DNA of 64,000 nucleotides, from assembly GCA_021810565.1 (NCBI GenBank), contig JAJZIM010000008.1, forward strand, positions 1 through 64,000, read 5' to 3'. Below the pieces are notes generated by a model. That model was given only the letters and a program-made list of their open reading frames with translations. It ran no database searches and was not told the origin of the DNA. Positions 1 through 7,248 of the stretch are shown here, in pieces. Origin of the DNA: Bacillota bacterium (GTDB taxonomy: Bacteria; Bacillota; Sulfobacillia; JAJZIM01). Both the position numbers and the translations under genes were made by a program. How positions within the stretch are numbered: position 1 is the stretch's first letter; each line of letters begins with the position of its first letter.

Positions 1-28
1 CATCCCTGCGGCCAAGGGGGGCTATCGG

Positions 29-379
29 TTAGTGGCCGCCTCTACATATATTGGCATTTTGCGAGAGCCGCATGGGCTCTCGCTTCACGTCATAGGTCTT
101 ACGAATGTAGATGTGGGTAATGCGTAGCAGATAGTGGTGCGCAGCCATCAGTTGCTTCCAGCGGTCCCACTCCCCGGGGCGCACCAGGCGCACCCGCAGC
201 CTAGCCCGCCAGTCCGGCACGGCCTGGCCATGGAGGGTCGGCACATCAGTGTGGTGCATGTTCCAGGTATACCACATCTGCTGCGAAAAAGCTAGAGGGG
301 GGTCAGCAACCCGGGACCGGCCTAGCTCCGTTCGGACTTTGACGTTGCCCTGCCAACGAGGACCGGCGCCGCCCGGCAC
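29..379 (-). pseudogene. DUF4338 / DruA-like fragment
   Basis: The 116-aa open frame contains one recognisable block, RVRLVRPGEWDRWKQLMAAHHYL. This resembles the N-terminal part of DUF4338 (PF14236, the family that includes Druantia protein DruA and many transposon-linked proteins), where a charged W-x2-L-x3-HHYLG segment is typical. After HHYL the expected glycine-rich continuation is missing and the frame runs into unrelated sequence and a stop near position 29. Upstream, the frame is continuous with sequence that follows the broken topB, so the 116-aa protein is a junction product and not a gene. Family recognition is moderately sure; its status as a fragment is clear. Confidence 0.5.
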
Positions 380-420
380 CTCTCCGATGAGCGCCTCCTC
401 CCGCTCGCCGACCCTCGGGG

Positions 421-728
421 GCCACCACCACGTGGTCGGCGTCCCTCAGGAGCCGCTTCACGGTGGCGAGCTGCTCCTTCTTCCCGGATACGGCCCTAAG
501 CTTCGGCCGCTCGGGTATCACCGGCAGGAGGTCCAGCCGCCACCTGCCCTTGAGTCCCGGCTCCCATTCCTCCGGCCCCGCGAGTTCCCCAAGGTGCCCC
601 AGCGCCCAGGTGAAGGTGTACCCGCTTCCCTCCAGGCATCCGTTGCCGCGCCTTGCGGTCGGGTCCACCGTCTTGGCCAGGTCCTGGACCACGGACGGCT
701 TCTCGGTGATCACCAGGGTCTTGCCCAA
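421..728 (-). pseudogene. topB: DNA topoisomerase III, 5' fragment
   Basis: The first ~95 residues match the Toprim domain start of topoisomerase III: MGKTLVITEKPSVVQDLAKTV, then a typical GHLGEL segment and a conserved stretch ending ADHVVVA. The acidic D-x-D/GREGE part that should follow is lost; the frame shifts into Arg/Gly-rich nonsense and stops. A family member is about 600-700 aa, so some 85% is missing. The 5' end looks authentic: a TTG start preceded by GAGGGGGG at about 8 nt. Truncation by recombination with the DUF4338-bearing sequence is the simplest reading. It cannot be functional as a topoisomerase. Confidence 0.75.
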
Positions 729-782
729 GAATTACACCCCCCTCAAGAAAGAGAAAGGACCTCAGCTTTTGCGCCGTGGTCC

Positions 783-1538
783 TCAGCGTTCGGGCACATC
801 GGTATCCGCGCGGTCAAGAGTGCGCCTTCGCATTTCCTCTATGAAGTCCTCCACCCGTGTCTTCCACTGATCAAATTCCCTTTCCACTGCCTGAAGGTCC
901 TTGGGATAATTGCCTTCGTAGTAGAAGAAAATATGTAGCGTATCCGTAAAGTCTCTGAATTCTTTGCCGTATGGTCCGGGTAATTCCCGCGCCATCCCTC
1001 CCCATTTGGTCTCTGTTTTCCCAAGGCAAGTCTGGGCCGCGATCCTTGCCCCATGAAAGAGCGAATCAAAAGCACTCCGGAAACGTCTGTCCTTCATCTC
1101 GGGATCATCGTATCGGATAGCCGCGGCGAAATCTTCCTTGCCTATCCGCAAGCAGGCTTCGGCTTCTTTGAAAGACGCCACTGCCCCCCCTCCTTCTTCG
1201 TAAACCATCCGGGCCTCTTCGATGGTCTCCCCTTCGCCCAGAAGCACACGACCGCAGATGATCGCTCTGGCCAAGTTCCCGATTTTGTCTCCCAGGTGGC
1301 GCAGTATGAGATCGACCGGCATGTTAGCCGCTTGGTTCAATGCGTCGTATAGATCGACAAACAGATCACCTCTACTTGAAGCGGTGGTGACCACCAAGTC
1401 GTAGTCCCGGGCCAAGTCCGGGGCATAGACGGCGGAGCCGATGAGCACCACGTCACGCACCTGGAGATCCACGGCCCGCACCGTGTCGGCAAGCGACTGA
1501 AGCGCCATTTCCCTTTCCGGAGCCGCCACGACGGCCAT
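783..1538 (-). CDS. Nucleotidyltransferase (MNT) fused to HEPN-like domain
   Basis: This is a 251-aa intact gene inside a decayed region. Residues ~30-60 carry the minimal nucleotidyltransferase signature: VVLIGSAVYAPD, then RDYDLVV, i.e. G-S followed by the D-x-D metal pair. Residues ~110-240 form an all-helical segment with the look of HEPN/KNTase-C domains (FKEAEACLRIGKEDFAAA, FDSLFHGARIAAQTCL). MNT and HEPN proteins are usually encoded by two adjacent genes acting as a toxin-antitoxin pair in which MNT modifies HEPN; here both seem to be in one chain. I do not see a clear R-x4-6-H RNase motif, so toxin activity is uncertain. ATG start with GGAGGT 6 nt upstream and a TATAAT box 18 nt before the ATG. 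GC content is visibly lower than in the surrounding genes, suggesting acquisition. Confidence 0.65.
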   Translation of the reverse strand: MAVVAAPEREMALQSLADTVRAVDLQVRDVVLIGSAVYAPDLARDYDLVVTTASSRGDLFVDLYDALNQAANMPVDLILRHLGDKIGNLARAIICGRVLLGEGETIEEARMVYEEGGGAVASFKEAEACLRIGKEDFAAAIRYDDPEMKDRRFRSAFDSLFHGARIAAQTCLGKTETKWGGMARELPGPYGKEFRDFTDTLHIFFYYEGNYPKDLQAVEREFDQWKTRVEDFIEEMRRRTLDRADTDVPER

Positions 1539-1556
1539 GGTACCACCTCCGCGGAC

Positions 1557-1562
1557 ATTATA
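1557..1562 (-). promoter_or_regulatory. -10 box of the MNT-HEPN gene
   Basis: A perfect TATAAT on the minus strand lies 18 nt before the ATG at 1538, with GGAGGT between. No convincing -35 is visible (TGCCGG at 17 nt). It suggests the gene is still expressed although its neighbours are broken. Confidence 0.45.
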
Positions 1563-1568
1563 CCACCT

Positions 1569-1859
1569 TCAGGCGGCTTCCGGCAGCCGCCCCCTTGCCG
1601 GGCGCCTCCAGAACGTGTCCACCACCTCCGGATCAAAGCGGGTGCCCACCTGGTTCCGAACGCTCTTCATGGCCTCCGCAGGCTCCCGCGGCGGATGGCA
1701 ACTGCGCTGCCAGGTCATGGCGTCGCAGCCGTCGGCCACGCTCAGGATCCGCGCGCGGGCGGGCAGCTCCTGCCCCTTCAGCCCCAGGGGCCTGCCACCG
1801 CCCGCCCACTGCCGGCGATGGAACATGATCCCGGCCGGGATCCTGTCCCCGGTGGTCAA
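1569..1859 (-). pseudogene. HD-GYP domain C-terminal remnant
   Basis: The 96-residue frame aligns by eye with the C-terminal third of HD-GYP cyclic-di-GMP phosphodiesterases: a degraded HHHE-W-DGSGYP motif (FHRRQWAGGG), then GLKGQELPARARILSVADGCDAMT, then EAM...GTRFDPEVVDTF. The HD and catalytic GYP residues are absent or mutated, and the upstream sequence is a tyrosine-recombinase fragment on the other strand. It can be compared with the intact HD-GYP protein at 57960-59360, whose C-terminus follows the same pattern (PLGARIVGVVDAFHAL). It is a dead remnant; which parent it came from is unknown. Confidence 0.65.
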
Positions 1860-2066
1860 GGCCGGCCTACCCCGGATCCGCCATCACTACTTGCGCCGCA
1901 CCTATGCCAACTTGGCCTTTGGCTCCGGGACGCCCGTCAAGGCCGTGGGGCGCAGCTCGGCCGCACAACCACGCGCATGACCCTGCACACCTATGCCCGC
2001 CTCCTTCCCGAGGCGCAGCGGGAATCCCTGAACATGACGCCCGCGCATTCCCCTTCCTGGGCATAG
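1853..2066 (+). pseudogene. Tyrosine recombinase (phage integrase) C-terminal remnant
   Basis: In one + frame PRIRHHYLRRTYANLAFGSGTPVKAVG matches the box II H-x-LRHT-A-x-L-x2-G-x-P-x-V region of tyrosine recombinases. A frameshift near 1955 moves to another + frame reading LGRTTTRMTLHTYARLLPEAQRE, which matches the LGHSS-x-TLDTY-H segment that includes the catalytic tyrosine. The N-terminal and catalytic-arginine part is missing. Such recombinases drive integration at tRNA genes, and a tRNA-Pro gene lies 1.7 kb away. The call as an inactivated integrase tail is fairly sure; the exact ends are approximate. Confidence 0.65.
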
Positions 2067-2577
2067 CCAGGAGGGGGTCAAGCGGGCGAAGCCACTCCCG
2101 CTTGCGCGAGGCGGCTGCGGATGGTAAAATTGCCGTGGGTTGTCGGCCATGGGTCGGAAATAAGGTCATCACGGGGAGGTGGTAGGGCAGAATCCGTCAG
2201 ATTACAACGGTCTCCCGTCCATGGCCCACCAGGGCGCACAAGCCCTTGGACAAGCGGATCAACAGCCGTATTCGTCCTTTTCTGTGGTGGGCCGGGGAAA
2301 CAGCCGTTGGGGATTTGCCAACTAGGGCCGGAACGGTCCGAAGTCACGCCTGGGGAGATTGCGGAAGACGTCGGGGGCCGAAGGCTTCCGGCGCGGCGGT
2401 CGGCGAGCCAGGAAACCCCGGGGGCGACCCCGGAAACCCCCGCCTCAAGCCGCACGGCTTAGGCGGCGGGAGAGTTCATCAGGCTAAGGGCGGCGCGGAG
2501 ACGAACCGAAGATACGGCGCCGGTAGACTTGACGCCAATTCTGACGGCCGCCCGGAACTCCTTCGAGTGCCAGGTGG
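2067..2577. other. Region without a recognisable gene
   Basis: About 510 bases between the integrase remnant and the group II intron end. All open frames here have poor coding character and no family resemblance. It contains GC-rich inverted repeats around 2410-2450 (GGAAACCCC repeated either side of GGGGGCGA). Reading the minus strand, the stretch just past the intron end (WHSKEFRAAVRIGVKS) could be exon sequence of an unidentified broken gene. Nothing more can be supported. Confidence 0.5.
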
Positions 2578-2581
2578 GTAT

Positions 2582-2643
2582 CGAGTAGGGGCGGATGACC
2601 GCCCCTCTCACAGAACCGCGCGTACGGGCCTCGTACACGGCTC
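2582..2643 (-). ncRNA. Group II intron domains V and VI
   Basis: The minus strand reads GAGCCGTGTACGAGG...CCGTACGCGCGGTTC, the classic 34-nt-type domain V hairpin (AGC triad in GAGCCG, closing with CGGTTC) at 2613-2643. It is followed by TGTGAGAGGGGCGG-TCAT-CCGCCCCTACTCGAT, a domain VI stem of GGGGCGG/CCGCCCC. This order and spacing are diagnostic of bacterial group II introns. The maturase frame reads into domain V and stops there. Confidence 0.8.
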
Positions 2644-2649
2644 CTCCGG

Positions 2650-2969
2650 CAGTTGACCCCTCGCGGGGGACAGCCGCTTGGTATAGACGTCCAGCAGGCT
2701 CCGGTACCCTTTCGATCTCAGCCAGGCGTTGTTCAAGGTGGCATGCACCATTTGGCACTTGGAGTTCCGCCACCGGCGCATGCCCAAATGGAACAGGTTC
2801 TCCTCTCGCCAGCCTCTTGCCCGCAGCATCCCCAGCGGCTTTCGTGGATGGCGCCAGTTGCGCGTCTGCACCATCCTGATCCTGCGCCGTATCCACCGAT
2901 CCAGGTCCCCGAACAATCCTTTGACCTGGCCGTGGCAGAAGTAGTTCGCCCAGCCCGTCAGATACCCTG
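2650..2969 (-). pseudogene. Group II intron maturase (LtrA-like), C-terminal fragment
   Basis: Residues PGYLTGWANYFCHGQVKG, then LDRWIRRRIRMV...WRHPRKPLGMLRARG, then MVHATLNNAWLRSKGYRSLLDVY match the thumb/maturase-specific domain of group II intron reverse transcriptases: GWVNYF, LDEWIRRRLRM, and the N-x-Y-L-x-LG-SL-DRY ending. Only about 100 of the usual 420-600 residues remain; the RT domain with YADD is gone. It is placed exactly upstream of domain V, as in full introns. Confidence 0.8.
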
Positions 2970-2971
2970 GT

Positions 2972-3523
2972 TCACTCCCGGCTTTCTCCCTCTTGAGCCT
3001 CCATCTTTCCCAACCTGATCAACTGCTCCAGAGCCGCGCGGTCTTCCTCGGAAAGATGCGTTGCGGTGACTTGCCGCACCCTGTCCAATACCTCCTCCGT
3101 CGCCGCACCCAGCATCCGTGACACATCCGCCAGATCCACGGTCCGACTGGCGGCGAGCTTCAACAGGACCAGATACGGCAGAGGCAATACCGGCATACGG
3201 AACAACAGGTTGTCCTGAGCTTCGGCTATAGCCCGCGCAGCCCAGGGCTGCGTTAGATAGATCACGTCGATCGCATTCCCATCCGGCTTCCTCCAGGTCG
3301 TTCCGCCGATGGATAGCCGTCCTTGTCGAAGATATCCGTGCGCGGCCAGAGCTTGCTCTGCCCTGGAGGCGTTCTCTGCCGCCACCACCAAGTCCAGGTC
3401 CGCGGTCTGTCTCTGGGGCGCGTACTTGGCCACCGCGACGCCGCCCACCATCGCATGGAGCACGTCGTGCAACAGGTCCAAGGTTTCTTCCCACCACGCC
3501 CGTCGTATCCGCTCCTTCGCCAT
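2972..3523 (-). CDS. Nucleotidyltransferase-fold protein (AbiEii-like)
   Basis: This 183-aa protein starts at the internal ATG (MAKERIRRAWW); the longer ORF runs back through the tRNA-Pro gene and cannot be right. VGGVAVAKYAPQRQTADLDLVV carries the GG-x-A...R-x-T-x-D-x-D pattern of nucleotidyltransferases of the AbiEii/AbiEi-partner and related stand-alone families. The C-terminal half is helical (MPVLPLPYLVLLKLAASRTVDLADVSRML), where KL-A-x2-R-x-x-DL-D is typical for this fold. It sits directly next to the intron remnant. No AbiEi-like partner is present. The Shine-Dalgarno is weak. It could be a lone antitoxin-type remnant or a functional NTase. Confidence 0.6.
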   Translation of the reverse strand: MAKERIRRAWWEETLDLLHDVLHAMVGGVAVAKYAPQRQTADLDLVVAAENASRAEQALAAHGYLRQGRLSIGGTTWRKPDGNAIDVIYLTQPWAARAIAEAQDNLLFRMPVLPLPYLVLLKLAASRTVDLADVSRMLGAATEEVLDRVRQVTATHLSEEDRAALEQLIRLGKMEAQEGESRE

Positions 3524-3765
3524 GAGCCAAGTCAGGTCACTCCCGGAACCGGGGCGCTGACGCCGGGCAGCAAGGTCTACGAACGACCGCCGACTGGCCC
3601 GATCCAAGCCCGTCCCCTCCCCCGTCGGCAAGGCCTCCTGACCGTCGGGCCTGGGTTCGTCAATACCCAGGTGTACTTGCGACGAGACGGCATGGCGGTG
3701 CTGGGCCGTAATGCCGAGTGCCCTGATATATAAAGCCTCAACCCTTGCGGCTCTAGGCTTTCTTG
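3524..3765. other. Gap between tRNA-Pro 3' end and nucleotidyltransferase gene
   Basis: No gene is seen. The minus strand just after the tRNA reads AAAGCCT...AGGCTTT (7-bp stem, loop of about 16 nt, around 3731-3760), which could be a weak terminator or a leftover recombination site. The rest shows no coding signal. Confidence 0.35.
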
Positions 3766-3842
3766 TGGTCGGGGCGGCCGGATTTGAACCGGCGGCCCCC
3801 TGCTCCCAAAGCAGGTGCGCTGCCAAGCTGCGCTACGCCCCG
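3766..3842 (-). tRNA. tRNA-Pro (anticodon TGG), CCA encoded
   Basis: A 77-nt cloverleaf including an encoded CCA end. The acceptor stem CGGGGCG pairs with CGCCCCG, the discriminator is A, the anticodon loop is CTTTGGGAG giving TGG, and the T-loop GGTTCAAATCC is canonical. The 3' end faces the decayed accessory region, as expected if the tRNA gene was an integration target. Confidence 0.95.
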
Positions 3843-3850
3843 CCGTCTGC

Positions 3851-3879
3851 ATCATAGCACCTTCGACCCCGCCCGGCAA
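3851..3879 (-). promoter_or_regulatory. Promoter of tRNA-Pro
   Basis: TTGCCG, 17-nt spacer, TATGAT on the minus strand, ending 8 nt before the mature tRNA 5' end. Good sigma-A-type match and position. Confidence 0.6.
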
Positions 3880-3881
3880 CC

Positions 3882-4364
3882 TCAGTAGTAGCGCAGGTGC
3901 CGCAGCTGTGCCTTTACGTCGCCGGGCGTCAACTCCAGGATGCCGTAGCTGGCCTCGTGGGGGTCCGTGGGCAGGTAGAGGGAGCCGGGGTTGAACAACA
4001 GCACCTCGCCCTCCCACCGGATCTCCGAGCGATGGGTGTGCCCGAAGACCAGGATCTTGGCGTCGAGCTGCGCTCCCCGGCGCAGCAGCGGCTCGTGGTC
4101 CTGCTTGACCCGGTAGAGATGCCCGTGGGTCAGCAAGATCCGCCGTCCCGCGAGCTGCAACACCCGCTCGGTCGGTCCGTCGACCCGCAGGTCGCAGTTG
4201 CCCACTACGGCCGCGGCGCGGGCCCCCGTCAACTGGGCCAGGCACTCGCCGTCGCTGAAGTAGTCCCCCGCGTGAAGCACGAAGTCCACCCGCCCCATCT
4301 GCCGCACGGCCAGGCGCATCTCGTGCGCGGCCCCGTGGGTGTCGCTGAAGACACCGATGCGCAA
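3882..4364 (-). CDS. YfcE/MJ0936-type metallophosphoesterase
   Basis: 160-aa cytosolic calcineurin-like phosphoesterase. All five metal-binding motifs are visible in order: FSDTHG (res. 7-12), HAGD (~31), GNCD (~55), THGH (~79) and GHTH (~108). The length equals that of the YfcE family, which hydrolyses phosphodiesters; the physiological substrate is usually unknown. TTG start with GGAGG 6 nt upstream. It lies 15 bp after rdgB on the same strand, the rph-rdgB-yfcE order common in Bacillota, which suggests a shared transcript. Confidence 0.88.
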   Translation of the reverse strand: MRIGVFSDTHGAAHEMRLAVRQMGRVDFVLHAGDYFSDGECLAQLTGARAAAVVGNCDLRVDGPTERVLQLAGRRILLTHGHLYRVKQDHEPLLRRGAQLDAKILVFGHTHRSEIRWEGEVLLFNPGSLYLPTDPHEASYGILELTPGDVKAQLRHLRYY

Positions 4365-4379
4365 AGGGCTCCTCCCCCC

Positions 4380-4967
4380 CTACGGCGCGAGCACCCGAAC
4401 CAAGACCGGGCGCAGGGCCTCCACCGCCCGGGCCCGATGGCTCAAACGGTTCTTGATGTCCGGGCCGAGCTCCGCCAGGGTGCGACGGTAGCCTTGCGGC
4501 ACGAAGATCGGATCGTACCCGAAGCCCGAACCGCCCCGTCTCTCCCCCGCTATCCGCCCCTCCAGCAGGCCCTGGGCATTGAAAGCACGCCCGTCCGGCA
4601 GGACCAGCACCAGCACGCAGCGAAAGCGGGCCCGGCGATCGGCGCGCCCCCGCAGCCGCTCCAGCAGCCGGCGGACATTGGCGGCGTCGTCCGCGTCCGC
4701 CCCGGCAAAACGCGCGGAGTGCACTCCGGGCTCCCCGCCCAGGGCGTCCACCTCCAGCCCGGAGTCATCCGCCAGGGCCGGTTGCCCCGTGTGGCGGCCC
4801 ACAATGCGCGCTTTCTCCGTGGCGTTCTCCTCGAAGGTGTCCCCGCGCTCTTCCCACATCGGAAGGTCCGGGAACGCCGCCAGCCCCTCCACCCGGTATT
4901 CCGGCAAGAGGGCCTGGAACTCCCGCAGCTTGCCGAGGTTACGGGTGGCCAGCAGCAGTCGCCGCAT
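4380..4967 (-). CDS. rdgB: XTP/dITP diphosphatase (RdgB/HAM1)
   Basis: 195-aa house-cleaning nucleotide pyrophosphatase that hydrolyses non-canonical purine triphosphates (XTP, ITP) to monophosphates, protecting DNA and RNA from deaminated bases. Motifs: [12 protein letters not shown] at the N-terminus, [13 protein letters not shown] and [10 protein letters not shown] in the centre, [10 protein letters not shown] and SHRARA near the end. Normal family length. The ATG lies inside the last 29 bases of rph, so translation is probably coupled. Confidence 0.93.
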   Translation of the reverse strand: MRRLLLATRNLGKLREFQALLPEYRVEGLAAFPDLPMWEERGDTFEENATEKARIVGRHTGQPALADDSGLEVDALGGEPGVHSARFAGADADDAANVRRLLERLRGRADRRARFRCVLVLVLPDGRAFNAQGLLEGRIAGERRGGSGFGYDPIFVPQGYRRTLAELGPDIKNRLSHRARAVEALRPVLVRVLAP

Positions 4968-5703
4968 CCGTGTCTCCGATCAGCGAGGCCAATTCTCCCA
5001 TGGCCTGGCGCTGGAGCTCCACCAAGTCGGCGATGCCCTTGGACGCCAGGTCCAGCAGTTCCCCCAACCGGGCCCGGCTGAAGGGGCCGCCCTCGCCGGT
5101 GCCCTGCAGTTCCACCAGTTCTCCCCGGCCGGTCATCACCACGTTCAGATCCACCGCGGCTCGGGAGTCCTCCTCGTAGGCCAGGTCCAGGAGCGGCTCG
5201 CCGCCGACGACCCCCACGCTGGTGGCCGCCAGGAAATCCCGCACCGGCAGCCGGGAAAAGGCTCCCCGCGCCCGCAGGCCGGCCAGGGCATCCACCAAGG
5301 CCAGGAACGCTCCCGTCACGGAGGCGGTGCGGGTCCCCCCGTCGGCCTGCAAGACGTCACAATCCAAGAAGATGCTGCGCTCGCCCATGGCGACCAGATC
5401 CACCACGGCCCGCAGGGACCTGCCCACCAGCCGCTGGATCTCCATGGTGCGCCCGTCCTGGCGCCCGCGGGAGGCCTCCCGGAGCTTGCGCTGCTGAGTG
5501 GATCGCGGCAGCATCCCGTACTCTGCCGTCACCCAACCGCTGCCGCCGCCCCGCAGGAAGGGAGGCACCTTGTCCTCCACCGTGGCCGTGCAGGCCACCC
5601 GGGTGTCCCCCACCTCGATGAGCACGGATCCCTCGGCATACTTGTTCCAGCCACGGATCAGCACCGTGGGACGCAGCTCGTTCCATCTCCTGTCCTCGCG
5701 CAA
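4939..5703 (-). CDS. rph: Ribonuclease PH
   Basis: 254-aa phosphorolytic 3'-5' exoribonuclease that trims tRNA 3' extensions, expected to form a hexamer. Visible family motifs are [11 protein letters not shown] at the start, the [16 protein letters not shown] loop, and [18 protein letters not shown] with the phosphate-binding region. The TTG start has GGGGG about 8 nt upstream; a nearby ATG is out of frame. It overlaps rdgB by 29 bp and follows an MBL hydrolase gene by 12 bp on the same strand. Confidence 0.95.
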   Translation of the reverse strand: MREDRRWNELRPTVLIRGWNKYAEGSVLIEVGDTRVACTATVEDKVPPFLRGGGSGWVTAEYGMLPRSTQQRKLREASRGRQDGRTMEIQRLVGRSLRAVVDLVAMGERSIFLDCDVLQADGGTRTASVTGAFLALVDALAGLRARGAFSRLPVRDFLAATSVGVVGGEPLLDLAYEEDSRAAVDLNVVMTGRGELVELQGTGEGGPFSRARLGELLDLASKGIADLVELQRQAMGELASLIGDTDAATAAGHP

Positions 5704-5715
5704 TCCCTCATCCCC

Positions 5716-6444
5716 CTATAGCTCGTACGCCGCTTCCTCCACCGACAGTTCGGCCTCCGGAAAGCTCTCCGCCGCCTCCCGCAGGGTCTGCGCCAAATCG
5801 TAATGGGGTGGAAAATGGGTCAAAAGCACGCGGCCCACCTCGGCCTGCCGGGCTAACTCCCCGGCCTCCCGCGCCGTCAGATGCCCCGCGATGCGCAGGT
5901 CGTGGTCCGCCTCCTGCAGAGCCGCCTCGCATAGCAGAAAGCGCGTTCCCGCAAAGAAGGTAACCAGTTCCTCGCTCCAGCCCGTATCCGCCGTGTAGCC
6001 GAAGCGCCCGCCGTCCACCGCCACCCCGTAGCAGGGTACGGCATGGGTGGTGCGGACGAACCGCAGGGAGAACGGTCCGGCCAGCACCGGCTCGTCGGGA
6101 TCGATGAGCCGCAGGTCGAAAACCTCTCCCAGCTCCAAAAATCCCCGCTCCTCTTCGCGTCCCGGCGGCAGGTAGACGGGCAGCGGCTCCCGGCGCAGAC
6201 CCCGCTTCACGTCGGCCTCCAGGGCGTAGCGCAGCACCAGCAGGTCCACGAAATGATCGTAATGCAGATGGGAAAGCACCACCGCCTCCAGCCGATCCCG
6301 GGACAGGTGCCGTCCCAGCCGGCCCAGCACGCCGCTGCCGCAGTCCAGCAACAGTCCCCTGCCCTCCGCCTCCAGCAGGTAGCCGGAGGTGGCCTTGCCG
6401 GGGCCCGGATAGGGGCCGGAATGCCCCAGCACCCGCAACCGCAT
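5716..6444 (-). CDS. MBL-fold metallohydrolase (RNase Z / YhfI-like)
   Basis: About 242 aa. The metallo-beta-lactamase signature is present: SHLHYDHFVDL (HxHxDH), upstream LLLDCGSGVLGRL, TTHAVPCYGV, a YTADTGWS segment with the bridging Asp, and LLTHFPPHYD near the end. The arrangement matches short ribonuclease-Z-like hydrolases such as Bacillus YhfI; the substrate is unknown. I start at the second ATG (MRLRVLGHSG) because GGGGGG lies at better spacing; ATG 6450 is the alternative. The preceding 33 codons of the ORF are murI in another frame. Confidence 0.8.
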   Translation of the reverse strand: MRLRVLGHSGPYPGPGKATSGYLLEAEGRGLLLDCGSGVLGRLGRHLSRDRLEAVVLSHLHYDHFVDLLVLRYALEADVKRGLRREPLPVYLPPGREEERGFLELGEVFDLRLIDPDEPVLAGPFSLRFVRTTHAVPCYGVAVDGGRFGYTADTGWSEELVTFFAGTRFLLCEAALQEADHDLRIAGHLTAREAGELARQAEVGRVLLTHFPPHYDLAQTLREAAESFPEAELSVEEAAYEL

Positions 6445-6455
6445 CCCCATCCCCC

Positions 6456-7226
6456 CTACTCCAGGCGCACCCGCTCCGGCGGCGGCAGCCCCTGCCCCAG
6501 CACGGCCTCGGCCGCCCGCCGGAAAGCCATCGGCTCCCCGGTCACACAAAGCCGCCAGCTTCCCGCCCCCTCACCGGACTCCACCCGGGCCAGGCGCTCG
6601 GCCAACTCCGTCGCCGGGTCCACCACCGTCACGGTCTCGCCCAGGATCTCCCGGAAAAGCTCGTCCAGGGCCGCGATATGGGTGGATCCCAGGATCAGGG
6701 TGTCGGCTCCCGCCTCCCGAACCGCGCGGGCGTGGGCCCGCACCGCCTCCCGGGTGGCCTCCCCCGCCAGCCGCCCCTCCTCCACCAGGCGCACCAGGTC
6801 CGGCGCGCTGCGCCCGACAATCACCACCCGCGGGTTCACCTCCGCGGCGAGGCGGGCGTGGGCCCCGCTGTCCACGGTCAGCTGGGTGGCCAAGAGCAGC
6901 ACCCGTCCGTTGCGGGTGGCCCGCACCGCAGGCAGGGCGCCCGCCTTCACCACGCCCCACACCGGCACCGAGGCGCCCGCCGCCTCGGGCAGACCGGCCA
7001 CCGTGGCGGTGTTGCAGGCCACCACCACCCTGCTCGCCCCCGCCGCGTGCAGGAAGGTCACCCCTTGGCGGGTGAACTCCTCCACCTGGGCCGCCGGCCT
7101 GGGGCCGTAGGGAAAGCGGGCCGTGTCCCCCAGGTAGAGAAGATCCGCCCCGGGCAGGCGCCGCCGGATGGCCCTGGCCACCGTCAGGCCTCCCACCCCC
7201 GAGTCGAAGAGTCCCACGGTGCCCAC
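6456..7226 (-). CDS. murI: Glutamate racemase homologue lacking the second catalytic Cys
   Basis: 256-aa protein of the MurI family, which makes D-glutamate for peptidoglycan. N-terminal GLFDSGVGGLTVARA, LGDTARFPYGPR and first catalytic cysteine in VVVACNTAT are all normal. The second active-site motif, usually LGCTHYP-L, reads LILGSTHIAALDEL: the catalytic Cys is Ser (codon TCC) and Tyr-Pro is Ile-Ala. Family knowledge says both cysteines act as acid/base in the two directions of racemisation, so activity should be impaired or one-directional unless compensated. GTG start with GGGGAG upstream. No second murI is seen in the window. Fold assignment is sure; function is open. Confidence 0.8.
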   Translation of the reverse strand: MGTVGLFDSGVGGLTVARAIRRRLPGADLLYLGDTARFPYGPRPAAQVEEFTRQGVTFLHAAGASRVVVACNTATVAGLPEAAGASVPVWGVVKAGALPAVRATRNGRVLLLATQLTVDSGAHARLAAEVNPRVVIVGRSAPDLVRLVEEGRLAGEATREAVRAHARAVREAGADTLILGSTHIAALDELFREILGETVTVVDPATELAERLARVESGEGAGSWRLCVTGEPMAFRRAAEAVLGQGLPPPERVRLE

Positions 7227-7248
7227 TGCCGCTCCCCCTGTCTTAACA

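Larger units (their letters stand above)
2578..2969 (-). mobile_element. Group II intron, 3' fragment
   Basis: On the minus strand this stretch encodes the tail of an intron-encoded reverse transcriptase/maturase and continues directly into intron RNA domains V and VI, ending near CCCCTACTCGAT. The 5' part of the intron (domains I-III and the RT palm) is missing: the sequence just upstream on the same strand is the end of an unrelated nucleotidyltransferase gene. The remnant is therefore a 3' stump, probably left by truncated retrohoming or later deletion. It should not be mobile or self-splicing. Confidence 0.75.

Noticed and set aside
29-379. A complete Druantia-type defence gene
   Set aside because: Only one short block resembles DUF4338; no partner genes and the frame ends abruptly, so no active system can be claimed.
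3731-3760. AAAGCCT...AGGCTTT inverted repeat as attachment site
   Set aside because: No second copy is visible in the window and the stem is weak; kept only as a note.
3524-3826. N-terminal 101 codons of the 2972-3826 ORF
   Set aside because: They run through the tRNA-Pro gene and lack coding character; the start was placed at ATG 3523.
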